From the NCBI RefSeq assembly GCF_029784155.1, contig NC_073693.1:332634592-332698591 (forward strand): DNA of 64,000 nt, written 5' to 3'. This document shows, one piece after another, positions 23,029 to 34,694 of this stretch (position 1 is its first letter; every line of letters starts with the position of its first letter). The DNA is from Uranotaenia lowii (Eukaryota; Arthropoda; Insecta; Diptera; Culicidae). A program made the position numbers and the translations under genes. The notes under the pieces were generated by a model. That model was not told the origin of the DNA. It did not search any database and saw only the letters and a list, made by a program, of their open reading frames with translations.

Positions 23029-24446
23029 TAGTTGGACATTCAGTTAATGCTTTGTTTTGAACATTGAGTCAGTTTTCTCTGCCATCAACGTCCGGATGTA
23101 CCAATTTATTGCCGGTAGGACTAATCTTGTCCTTAAAAATATTAAAAAAACTCTTTCTCAAAGTATGTAGGTATTCAAAAAATTACAATTTTTCTGATTT
23201 ATAGAAACTGTAATTCAGTCTATTCCTCATTTTTGGGGCATTTCTTTTAAGTATTACTTTAATCTATATGCATTCTTGGGAAACGGAAAAGTTTTATTTG
23301 CAAGAAACTCCATGAATTTAAAAATGTTACAAAAGTATAATATTCAAATATTCATTTTAAATTTTATGCTCGTTAGGTGACCCCTTCCAAGATTGTTCCT
23401 GAACCAATTTCAACTAATTTCATGGATTTGTTTTTCAAGGGACCAAATTCGATCCTCCCCTCCTCGGACGGCATCAGACCAGAACGAGCCGTTTCTCCTA
23501 GAGTTAGACAAAATTTATTGCCTCATCTCCTCACCCTGCAAGCTGTAGGCAGCAGCCACTCTGGAAGGTACAGCTGATGCTACAAAGGATATTTCGCGTA
23601 AGTGAGTGAGCGAACGAATGAATGGAGTGACTGACTGACGAAGCTGGCAAATAAATATGCGTGTGCCGTATTTTCGGCTGATCAATCTTCATACGTTTCT
23701 TCCTTGTTCCGGTTAGGAGCGCGTTCCCGTTTTGCAATTCCCGATTCCTGGCCCGAATCATTTCCCGGATGAATGTTTGTTTGGCTTCCAACTTTGAAAG
23801 TGGTAAATGGTCCTCGATTTATTATCATTTAAATGTTCATCTCTGGTCGCTTCGTCAGTCATACACATAAACCTATAACGTCGTTCGAGGAGGTTGGGCT
23901 CAATCGAGTTGAAATGTGAGTGTGGAAAAAAAAAATGCGACAACAACAACAACGTTAGGGTTCCAAGTGAAGTTTTCATGAGGTCTCTATTTTTCAAGCA
24001 AATGCTTCCTTCGGGTGGATGGTGGTGTGCTGAAAAAAAGGGGACTACCGACTCAATTGGGTTGTTTAAAAGCATCTTGAAGGAGATGGATGCGAATGCT
24101 ACGGAGAACAACAAATGATCATGGACTGATAAAAGGAAGATGGATGAATGCTGCTACGGATGTTTCCGGAAGTAGTGAACATTGCCCAAACTAGAACCTG
24201 CCTGGAATTCCATTAGAGTGGTGGTGTTTTGTTTTCATAAGATGCTTCTTCTATATCAATTTTCTCTAATAACCAGTGATCTCTCATCGCATTTTTGCTC
24301 CCTGGAATATGCTTTAAACAAGGATTTATTCATTGAGCTGGTTAAAAGCAAATGCAGTCGATATGTTCGCCATATGCGGAATTTTGCGTTGCTTCCTATA
24401 TGGATGTTTTAAAAAATCGATTGAACTTATCTATCTTTTCTGCATA
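23029..24446. other. Unannotated region
   Basis: No recognised gene. The section 23370-24190 has near-neutral composition and overlapping ORFs up to 118 codons on the minus strand and 74 on the plus strand, none resembling known proteins. Confidence 0.4.
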
Positions 24447-26049
24447 CAGTGAGCGAAATAAGAATAGCACCTCTATGTGTTTTGCTTGTTAAAATATGAA
24501 TGTTTGAAAATCACCAAAATTTTCTTCTATAAATTGTTTTGAATTGTTTAACGGATAAATCAAGCATAAGTTTACTTTTTTTGGACGTTGCAATTGGCGT
24601 TGAGGACCAAAACTATGGAAAAAGGGTGCGAAATAAGAATAGAACCACTTGAGTTTTTTCAACAAAAACAAGATTATTTCTAAAAATTTACTGTGTAAAA
24701 GTGAATAATAATGCTTCTACGAATTATTTGAATAGTTTACTGCATTTTAAGGAGTTTTCTAGAATTACAAAGATTTTCGAAGGTTTTAGAATAATGTTTT
24801 AAAAGATGCTCTTCTAGAACTAAGGAATTCGATATTTGAGCTGTAATTCTTTACCAAACTACTTACTTTCTTCATTAAAATGACGTGAAATGATGAATCA
24901 AACATTTTCGGTTTATTTTAAATCAGAAAAAAACAGGTTGGTATTCATGAACTTAGATTTTTTTTCAATAAACATCACTTTTTCCAGTTTCAAGTCATAG
25001 ATGGCAGCACTATCTTGCCGTTAATACCAAATTAAGTCTCAATATTGACTTTTCAGGTTTATTTAGGCCCATATTCATCATTTCGATATAATTTTCGAAC
25101 ACAGTTTTGTTGGAGTTCACGCTGCAGAAATCTTTTCCGGATTTGCGAAAAAACACCAGCACAAGAATATAACACCGCCAAAATTCCTGCACATCTCAAC
25201 TTCCGATTCAATTTCAAATCATACCAATAATACTATAATAATAATCTGGTTCATCAAGCTCCATCGGAAAGTACAAAATTATTCTGATTATCGGTCCAAG
25301 AAATTCACTTTTATGGGTTCATGATGAAATTCTTATTTTTTGATATTGTGATCTTAGAATTTCCAAGGCGGTCACACGGTACCAAGTACTTATTTCTTGA
25401 CCAAAATCATCCAGCACACCTGAATTAGACCCAGATATTCGAAAATGGGCATCAATTCGGTTTAATTGCAAGATAGTGCTGCCATCTATGACTTGAAACA
25501 AGAGAAATAGTGTTTGATTATTTGAAAACATTAGTATTTTTGAATTTAAAGCCTGTTTTTTTATTCAAATTCAGCATCAAATCTATGTTTCTTCAATTTG
25601 CATCATACTTATGAATGATAATGAAGAAATAATGCAGTTTGATAAAGTATTATAGCTCAAGTATCGAATTCCTAAACGCTAGAGGAGCATCTCTTGAAAC
25701 CCCCTTTTAAAACCTTTGAAAATATTTGAAATTCTAGAAAACTCCTTAAAATACAGTTATCTGATCAGATAAGTCGTAGAAGCATTATTATTCACTTTTA
25801 CACAGTAAATTTTTAGAAATAATTTTGTTTTTGTTGAAAAAACTCAAGTGGTTCTATTCTTATTTCGCACCCTTTTTCCATAGTTTTGGTCCTCAACGCC
25901 AATTGCAACGTCCAAAAAAAGTAAACTTATGCTTGATTTATCCAATAAACAATTCAAAACAATTTATAGAAGAAAGTTTTGGTGATTTTCAATCATTCAT
26001 ATTTTAACAAGCAAAACACATGGTGGTGCTATTCTTATTTCGCTCACTG
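24447..26049. mobile_element. Non-autonomous Tc1-type element with IR/DR-like fold-back arms
   Basis: The ends CAGTGAGCGAAATAAGAATA (24447) and the exact mirror at 26030-26049 are flanked by TA. The arms stay complementary for several hundred bases (left to about 24800, right from about 25700). A second inverted stretch near 24984-25013 and 25471-25500 shares AGTCATAGATGGCAGCACTA. Each arm holds the GCGAAATAAGAATAG word twice, about 180 bp apart (24452 and 24630 on the left, mirrored on the right). This resembles the direct repeats within the inverted repeats that bind transposase in many Tc1 elements. No transposase ORF is present. Confidence 0.8.
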
Positions 26050-26084
26050 TATTAAAATCTTAGTTTCAGAAATTCTATTACTTT

Positions 26085-27567
26085 TGACAATTTTGACAAT
26101 TTTGACAATTTTGACAATTTTGACAATTTTGACAATTTTGACAATTTTGACAATTTTGACAATTTTGACAATTTTGACAATTTTGACAATTTTGACAATT
26201 TTGACAATTTTGACAATTTTTACAATTTTTACAATTTTGACAATTTTGAAAATTTTGACAATTTTGACAATTTGACAATTTTGACAATTTTGACAATTTT
26301 GACAATTTTGACAATTTTGACAATTTTGACAATTTTGACTATTTTGAATTTTGACAATTTTGACAATTTTAACAATTTTGACAATTTTGACGATTTTGAC
26401 AATTTTGACAATTTTGACAATTTTGACAATTTTGATAATTTTGACAATTTTGACAATTTTGACAATTTTGACAATTTTGACAATTTTGACAATTTTGACA
26501 ATTTTGACAATTTTGACAATTTTGGCAATTTTGACAATTTTGACAATTTTGACAATTTTGACAATTTTGACAATTTTGACAATTTTGACAATTTTGACAA
26601 TTTTGACAATTTTGACAATTTTGACAATTTTGACAATTTTGACAATTTTGACAATTTTGACAATTTTGACAATTTTGACAATTTTGACAATTTTGACAAT
26701 TTGGCAATTTTGACAATTTTGACAATTTTGACAATTTTGACAATTTTGACAATTTTGACAATTTTGACAATTTTGACAATTTTGACAATTTTGACAATTT
26801 TGACAATTTTGACAATTTTGACAATTTTGACAATTTTGACAATTTTGACAATTTTGACAATTTTGACAATTTTGACAATTTTGACAATTTTGACAATTTT
26901 GACAATTTTGACAATTTTGACAATTTTGACAATTTTGACAATTTTGACAATTTTGACATTTTTGACAATTTTGACATTTTTGACAATTTTGACAATTTTG
27001 ACAATTTTGACAATTTTGACAATTTTGACAATTTTGACAATTTTGACAATTTTGACAATTTTGACAATTTTGACAATTTTGACAATTTTGACAATTTTGA
27101 CAATTTTGACAATTTTGACAATTTTGACAATTTTGAAAACTTTGACAATTTTGACAATTTTGACAATTTTGACAATTTTGACAATTTTGACAATTTTGAC
27201 AATTTTGACAATTTTGACAATTTTGACAATTTTGACAATTTTGTCAATTTTGACAATTTTGACAATTTTGACAATTTTGACAATTTTGACAATTTTGACA
27301 ATTTTGACAATTTTGACAATTTTGACAATTTTGACAATTTTGACAATTTTGACAATTTTGACAATTTTGACAATTTTGACAATTTTGACAATTTTGACAA
27401 TTTTGACAATTTTGACAATTTTGACAATTTTGACAATTTTGACAATTTTGACGATTTTGACAATTTTGACAATTTTGACAATTTTGACAATTTTGACAAT
27501 TTTGACAATTTTGACAATTTTGACAATTTTGACAATTTTGACAATTTTGACAATTTTGACAATTTTT
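26085..27567. repeat. 9-bp satellite B, (TGACAATTT)n, main block
   Basis: Highly regular tandem ACAATTTTG nonamers begin about 35 bp after the Tc1-type element. Rare variants include TTTGGCAATT, TTTGACATTT and a unit with one base missing near 26270 and 26700 that shifts the period. All long ORFs here (for example Thr-Ile-Leu or Ser-Lys-Leu strings) are period-9 artefacts. Confidence 0.97.
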
Positions 27568-28450
27568 ACAACTATTAGAATTTTTACAATTTTTACAATT
27601 TTTTACAATTTTTACAATTTTAACAATTTTCACAATTTTGACAATTTTCACAATTTTTACAATTTTTACAATTTTTACAATTTTAACAATTTTCACAATT
27701 TTTACAATTTTAACAATTTTCACATTTTTTACAATTTTTACAATTTTTACAATTTTGACAATTTTGACAATTTTTACAATTTTTACAATTTTTACAATTT
27801 TTACAATTTTTACAATTTTTGCAATTTTGACAATTTTTACAATTTTTACAATTTTTACAATTTTAACAATTTTTACAATTTTTACAATTTCGACAATTTT
27901 TACAATTTGACAATTTTTATAGTTTTAACAATTTTTACAATTTTTACAATTTTCACAATTTTTACAATGTCTACAATTTTTACAATTTTTACAATTTTTA
28001 AAATTTTTACAATTTTTACAATTTTTACAATTTTTACAATTTTGACAATTTTTACAATTTTTACAATTTTTACAATTTTTACAATTTTTACAATTTTTAC
28101 AATTTTTACAATTTTTACAATTTTTACAATTTTTACAATTTTTACAATTTTTACAATTTTTACAATTTTTACAATTTTTACAATTTTTACAATTTTTACA
28201 ATTTTTACAATTTTTACAATTTTTACAATTTTTACAATTTTTACAATTTTTACAATTTTTACAATTTTTACAATTTTTACAATTTTTACAATTTTTACAA
28301 TTTTTACAATTTTTACAATTTTTACAATTTTTACAATTTTTACAATTTTTACAATTTTTACAATTTTTACAATTTTTACAATTTTTACAATTTTTACAAT
28401 TTTTACAATTTTTACAATTTTTACAAGGTTTACAATTTTTACAATTTTGA
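27568..28450. repeat. Satellite B variant block, (TTACAATTT)n
   Basis: The unit changes to ACAATTTTT, with G replaced by T at one position. The first about 400 bp are heterogeneous (TAACAA, TCACAA and TGACAA mixed). A homogeneous stretch runs from about 28040 to 28425. The block is embedded between G-type blocks. Confidence 0.95.
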
Positions 28451-28773
28451 CAATTTTTGCAATTTTGACAATTTTGACTATTTTGACAATTTTGACAATT
28501 TTGACAATTTTGACAATTTTAACAATTTTGACAATTTTGACAATTTTGACAATTTTGACAATTTTGACAATTTTGACAATTTTGACAATTTTGACAATTT
28601 TGACAATTTTGACAATTTTGACAATTTTGACAATTTTGACAATTTTGAAAATTTTGACAATTTGGACAATTTGGACAATTTGGACAATTTTGACAATTTT
28701 GACAATTTTGACAATTTTGACAATTTTGACAATTTTGACAAGTTTGCAATTTTGACAATTTTGACAATTTTGA
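28451..28773. repeat. Satellite B, G-type block resumes
   Basis: The array returns to (TGACAATTT)n with a few TTTGGACAA units near 28660-28680, then ends in unique AT-rich DNA. Confidence 0.95.
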
Positions 28774-29266
28774 TTATTTCTTAATAAGAAACCAAATTAT
28801 TTTTCTTGTCTCTGTTCATGTTTTTCATCATTTTTACATTAAAACATTAAAATATTTTTAAACATTTTAACAATTTTACTTGCTCTTGGAAATGAAAAAG
28901 ATAAACGAAAAATATCAGTAGAATATAAAACCTTTCGAGGTCTGTTTAGAGCTCGAATGTTTTTTTTTTAAATTCAAATTACATTTGTTCTGCATGAATG
29001 ATGCACAAAGTATAGTTAAAAACTTGGAAATGTACTCAGCAAGGCTTATAAAAATTTGAAATATTAAAATGATTATGGATTCTATTTTAACCTTCTTCAA
29101 ATATAGAACAGGCTCCTCAATTTCGTCGACAGGGACAGAAATCACATTATGTGTGAAAATTCCACGGTGTGGTTATTCAGAAATCAATTATTCACGATTG
29201 CATTATTTTCTAGCAACTTTGTGGTTATTAATTTTATGTTTTCAAATTTTCAAAACAACATCTTTT
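28774..29266. other. AT-rich spacer before the assembly gap
   Basis: No gene recognised. Short ORFs near 29069-29266 run into the N block and have no known similarity. Confidence 0.5.
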
Positions 29267-29766
29267 NNNNNNNNNNNNNNNNNNNNNNNNNNNNNNNNNN
29301 NNNNNNNNNNNNNNNNNNNNNNNNNNNNNNNNNNNNNNNNNNNNNNNNNNNNNNNNNNNNNNNNNNNNNNNNNNNNNNNNNNNNNNNNNNNNNNNNNNNN
29401 NNNNNNNNNNNNNNNNNNNNNNNNNNNNNNNNNNNNNNNNNNNNNNNNNNNNNNNNNNNNNNNNNNNNNNNNNNNNNNNNNNNNNNNNNNNNNNNNNNNN
29501 NNNNNNNNNNNNNNNNNNNNNNNNNNNNNNNNNNNNNNNNNNNNNNNNNNNNNNNNNNNNNNNNNNNNNNNNNNNNNNNNNNNNNNNNNNNNNNNNNNNN
29601 NNNNNNNNNNNNNNNNNNNNNNNNNNNNNNNNNNNNNNNNNNNNNNNNNNNNNNNNNNNNNNNNNNNNNNNNNNNNNNNNNNNNNNNNNNNNNNNNNNNN
29701 NNNNNNNNNNNNNNNNNNNNNNNNNNNNNNNNNNNNNNNNNNNNNNNNNNNNNNNNNNNNNNNNNN
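29267..29766. other. Assembly gap (500 N)
   Basis: Exactly 500 N, the usual placeholder for a gap of unknown size. It lies between satellite B and satellite A, so collapsed or missing satellite is likely and the linkage across it is less certain. Confidence 0.99.
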
Positions 29767-31303
29767 AAATTGCTAAAATGAAAAAATTACAAAATTTCAA
29801 AAAAAAAAGAAATATGAAAAAAATGACATAATCACAAAAATGACAAAAATTACAAAAAATACAAAAATTACAAAATTTACAAAAATTAAAAAAATTACAA
29901 AAATTACAAAAATGGCAAAAATGACAAAAATGACAAAAATGGCAAAAAATTACAAAAATTACAAAAATTACAAAAATTACAAAAATTACAGAAATTACAA
30001 AAATTACAAAAATTACAAAAATTACAAAAATTACAAAAATTACAAAAATTACAAAAATTACAAGAATCACAAAAATTACAAAAATGACAAAAATGACAAA
30101 AAATGACAAAAATCACAAAAATGACAAGAATGACAAAAATGACAAAAATAACAAAAATTACAAAAATGACAAAAATTACAAAAATTACGAAAATTTCAAA
30201 AATGACAAAAATGACAGAAATGACAAAATTGACAAAAATTACAAAAATAACAAAAATTACAAAATTGACAAAAATGACAAAAATGACAAAAATGGCAAAA
30301 ATGACAAAAATGACAAAAATGAAAAAAATGAAAAAAATGAAAAAAATGACAAAAATGACAAAAATGACAAAAATGAAAAAAATGACAAAAATGACAAAAA
30401 TGACAAAAATGACAAAAATGACAAAAATGACAAAAATGACAAAAATGACAAAAATGACAAAAATGACAAAAATGACAAAAATGACAAAAATGACAAAAAT
30501 GACAAAAATGACAAAAATGACAAAAATGACAAAAATGACAAAAATGACAAAAATGACAAAAATGACAAAAATGACAAAAATGACAAAAATGACAAAAATG
30601 ACAAAAATGACAAAAATGACAAAAATGACAAAAATGACAAAAATGACAAAAATGACAAAAATGACAAAAATGACAAAAATGACAAAAATGACAAAAATGA
30701 CAAAAATGACAAAAATGACAAAAATGACAAAAATGACAAAAATGACAAAAATGACAAAAATGACAAAAATGACAAAAATGACAAAAATGACAAAAATGAC
30801 AAAAATGACAAAAATGACAAAAATGACAAAAATGACAAAAATGACAAAAATGACAAAAATGACAAAAATGACAAAAATGACAAAAATGACAAAAATGACA
30901 AAAATGACAAAAATGACAAAAATGACAAAAATGACAAAAATGACAAAAATGACAAAAATGACAAAAATGACAAAAATGACAAAAATGACAAAAATGACAA
31001 AAATGACAAAAATGACAAAAATGACAAAAATGACAAAAATGACAAAAATGACAAAAATGACAAAAATGACAAAAATGACAAAAATGACAAAAATGACAAA
31101 AATGACAAAAATGACAAAAATGACAAAAATGACAAAAATGACAAAAATGACAAAAATGACAAAAATGACAAAAATGACAAAAATGACAAAAATGACAAAA
31201 ATGACAAAAATGACAAAAATGACAAAAATGACAAAAATGACAAAAATGACAAAAATGACAAAAATGACAAAAATGACAAAAATGACAAAAATGACAAAAA
31301 TGA
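29767..31303. repeat. Satellite A, second array, with TTACAAAAA sub-block
   Basis: It starts as irregular AT-rich repeats. It becomes (TTACAAAAA)n from about 29850 to 30080, then mixed, then near-perfect (TGACAAAAA)n from about 30370 to 31303, with a few GAAAAAAAT units near 30325. It stops where the LINE begins. Confidence 0.96.
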
Positions 31304-32898
31304 CGTCATATAACGTAAATATTCCTAGTCTTAGACTATCTGTCACTGAAGTCTATGATGCATTGATCGCAGTGAACGCTTCAAAAGGACCTGGACCTGA
31401 CAATCTGCCTCCGTTGTTTGTAAAAAACTGCGCAGCCGCCATAGCGATTCCTCTTACAAAAATTTTTAACTTGTCTCTGTCCTCTGGAATGTTTCCAAAA
31501 GTGTGGAAAACGGCGTCGATTACGCCGGTTTATAAGAACGGAAGCACTCATAGTGTCGAAAATTATCGTCCTATTTCTATTCTTAACTGTTTGGCGAAAG
31601 TGTTCGAGACCTTAGTATACGATGCTGTTTACCCGTCCGTGAAACAATTAATTAGTGACGCCCAGCACGGTTTCATGAAAAAAAGATCAACTACCTCGAA
31701 CCTGATGACATTTACTAATTTTTTGATGCCAAAACTCGAGAAACGTCAGCAGGTAGATGTTGTATACATTGATTTCTCTAAAGCCTTTGATCGAGTGCCT
31801 CATAGGTTACTTATAGAAAAACTCAGACGCTTGGGACTACCTGAATGGATTACAACTTGGTTTGCGTCGTACTTGAACTCCCGCACAGCTTATGTCAGAG
31901 TGAACTCCTACTGCTCTTCGAATTTCGAAATACCGTCTGGTGTACCACAAGGCAGTCATCTTGGACCGTTACTATTTATTCTTTTCGTGAACGATTTGTG
32001 CGATCGAATGACTTCATACAAACTATTCTACGCAGATGATTTGAAACTTTTTCGGTCAATTACGTCACCGCTAGACTATATTTTACTACAGAATGATCTG
32101 AACGCTGTTACGAGATGGTGCATGACAAACGGTATGCTGGTGAATGTTGAAAAATGTAAAATAGTGAGTTTTTCAAGATCACGCAGCTTACTTCGTTATG
32201 AATACTCTATGAGCAACCATTCCCTCGAAAGGATTGAAACAATCAAGGACCTGGGAGTTACATTTGATAGTCGGTTGAGATTCCACACGCACATTACTAC
32301 CATAACTGCAAAGGCTTATGCAATGCTTGGTTTCCTTCGTCGAAATACAACTCATTTCAACGATGTATACACCCACAAAACGCTGTATTGCTCGATTGTC
32401 AGAAGCATTCTGGAGTACGCAGCTCCTGTTTGGGCCCCGTACCAATCGACACTAAGTCAATCCATTGAAGGTGTTCAACGAGCCTTTATCCGCTTCGCTC
32501 TTCGGAAACTTAAATGGAATCCTGATATCACTACTCCATACGAACATCGCTGCAACCTTATACATTTGGATACGCTTGTCCGGAGAAGAAAATTTTTACA
32601 GTGTTTGTTCACATTCGACATATTGAGCGGGAACATCGACAATAGCGAACTCCTACAAAATGTTAGTTTGTCCGCCCCTACACGGTCACTCCGGCATCAG
32701 CAGTTCCTCTGGATTCCCGGTCATCGGACTACTTATGGTTTCTACAACCCTTTGGACACGTGCAACCGCTACTTCAATCAATGTGCTAGCATCTTCGATT
32801 TTGGAATCTCAAAACAGGTGTACAAAAATAGATTAAGGCAACTATCATTATAATTAGTCTGTGCGAAACATTTGTTCTCGAAGACAATAAATAAATAA
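31304..32898 (+). mobile_element. 5'-truncated Jockey/CR1-like LINE inside satellite A
   Basis: A 1.6-kb insertion with satellite A on both sides. It lacks the endonuclease and the start of ORF2, keeps the RT and C-terminal region, and ends with a short 3' UTR and tail GACAATAAATAAATA running into the satellite. Target duplications cannot be seen because the target is repetitive. The open, undamaged reading frame suggests a fairly recent insertion. Confidence 0.88.
31310..32853 (+). pseudogene. LINE reverse transcriptase, N-terminally truncated but open
   Basis: This is a non-LTR RT missing its endonuclease. Motifs in order are ASKGPGPDNLPP (fingers), ENYRPISILNCLAKVFE, DAQHGFMKKRSTTSNL, VVYIDFSKAFDRVPH, SGVPQGSHLGPLLFILFVNDL and the catalytic YADDLKLF near 32026-32050. 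A thumb region and a C-terminal tail end at a TAA at 32851. About 510 codons remain with no internal stop. The open frame happens to continue upstream through satellite Met-Thr-Lys units to about 30103; that 916-codon ORF is a chance fusion. It cannot be an autonomous element. Confidence 0.88.
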
Positions 32899-33712
32899 AT
32901 GACAAAAATGACAAAAATGACAAAAATGACAAAAATGACAAAAATGAAAAAAATGAAAAAAATGAAAAAAATGACAAAAATGACAAAAATGACAAAAATG
33001 ACAAAAATGACAAAAATGACAAAAATGACAAAAATGACAATAATGACAAAAATGACAAAAATGACAAAAATGACAAAAATGACAAAAATGACAAAAATGA
33101 CAAAAATGACAAAAATGACAAAAATGACAAAAATGACAAAAATGGCAAAAATGACAAAAATGGCAAAAATGACAAAAATGACAAAAATGACAAAAATGAC
33201 AAAAATGACAAAAATGACAAAAATGACTAAAATGACTAAAATGACAAAAATTAGGAAAATTTCAATTCAAAAATTACAAAAATGACAAAAATGACAAAAA
33301 TGACAAAAATGACAAAAATGACAAAAATGACAAAAATGACAAAAATGACAAAAATGACAAAAATGACAAAAATGACAAAAATGACAAAAATGACAAAAAT
33401 GACAAAAATGACAAAAATGACAAAAATGACAAAAATGACAAAAATGACAAAAATGACAAAAATGACAAAAATGACAAAAATGACAAAAATGACAAAAATG
33501 ACAAAAATGACAAAAATGACAAAAATGACAAAAATGACAAAAATGACAAAAATGACAAAAATGACAAAAATGACAAAAATGACAAAAATGACAAAAATGA
33601 CAAAAATGACAAAAATGACAAAAATGACAAAAATGACAAAAATGACAAAAATGACAAAAATGACAAAAATGACAAAAATGACAAAAATGACAAAAATGAC
33701 AAAATGACAAAA
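32899..33712. repeat. Satellite A, continuation beyond the LINE
   Basis: Nonamers resume directly after the LINE tail. A short unique interruption (about 33246-33278, TTAGGAAAATTTCAATTC) separates two near-perfect blocks. GAAAAAAAT variants occur near 32945-32970, like those just upstream of the LINE, which supports a single original array. Confidence 0.95.
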
Positions 33713-33781
33713 ATGACAGAAGTGACAAAAATGAGAAAAAGATAAAAAAAGACATGAATGAGAAAAATGACGAAAATGATT

Positions 33782-33957
33782 GTTGCGGTTTACCATCTTT
33801 ATATGGTATTTGCCGACTGTGTATCAACGTTGCAGTTGGCGAACAGTTATTGAAAAACTGATTTGGTTCAACTCGATGTTTACTCTTGGGCTCGAACTCG
33901 CAGATTTCGGCTAAGGAGGCAACTGGCTTACCAACTGAGCTACATCTCAAGCCCACA
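33782..33957 (-). mobile_element. tRNA-derived SINE (family 2)
   Basis: On the minus strand a tRNA-like head, GATGTAGCTCAGTTGGTAAG through GAGTTCGAGCCC, supplies A- and B-boxes. A body of about 100 bp follows, ending near the satellite edge. It is distinct from the family 1 SINE beside it. A functional tRNA is unlikely because the acceptor stem is not closed. Confidence 0.65.
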
Positions 33958-33961
33958 AAAA

Positions 33962-34097
33962 TTACAAAAAAAAAAAAAATCAACGTCTTGGCTGATTTAG
34001 GCCTTGACTGATAAAAACCAGTAACGGGAATCAACACATGCCCCCAGTGGACTAGCGATTACCATCTTACTACGCTAACTGCTTGGCCACGCTTGGG
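33962..34097 (-). mobile_element. tRNA-derived SINE (family 1, diverged copy)
   Basis: On the minus strand CAGTTAGCGTAGTAAGATGG and GCCTAAATCAGCCAAGACG match the SINE at 5761-5937 with scattered substitutions. The B-box has decayed to GTGTTGATTCCCG. It ends in a poly(T) run (poly(A) on the plus strand) that joins the family 2 SINE. Confidence 0.7.
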
Positions 34098-34694
34098 AAC
34101 AAATGAACAACAAGTCTAAAAATGAAAAAAAAAACAATTGACAAAAATGACTCTCTTAAAATAAAATAATTTATTTTTATGTTTTCGTGATATAGGGTAG
34201 AAGCACTAATTATTGGACAGGTACCAGATATTGAACACTCGTAAAACATTAACCAATTAAAATAATAATATACATTAGAAAAATGAACTAAAAATCGTTG
34301 TGCCACTGTTGAAGCATTTTCTACCTTTGTTCAAATTTTTATCAGGAATTTCGGACTCTTAAAGCCACAATCCCCAGAACTAGAATATGTTATCAAATTT
34401 TGGCTCTATTTTTCGACTGGCTGAAGAAAACAGCCTTTTTTGATTAGAAGAAAAATTGGATTAAAGACAATAATTTAAAACGTCTTAGATAATATTATGA
34501 GTGTATTCAACTAAGCCTTTTTTTAATGATTTCTGGAAGAGTGGCGGTCTTTATTATCCCTATTTCCCTAAAATTTAACGAATTAAAGTATTCAATCACA
34601 TAAAACGCCAATGTTTCAATAATTGAACGTTCTATCTTGTAGTAGGTAATACTTAATTATTGATCTTCAATATAATGATAGAAAAATCACTCAC
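34098..34694. other. Proximal part of DNAAF5 intron 1
   Basis: AT-rich, no ORF and no recognisable second DNAAF5 exon. It begins on the minus strand with the donor GTGAGT at 34694-34689. Confidence 0.6.

Noticed and set aside
26085..28773. CRISPR-like array
   Set aside because: Units are contiguous nonamers with no spacers, and the genome is eukaryotic.
1..34694. Further DNAAF5 exons on the minus strand
   Set aside because: Minus-strand ORFs between the transposons were compared with the expected HEAT-repeat sequence by eye; none matched. A profile search could still find short diverged exons.
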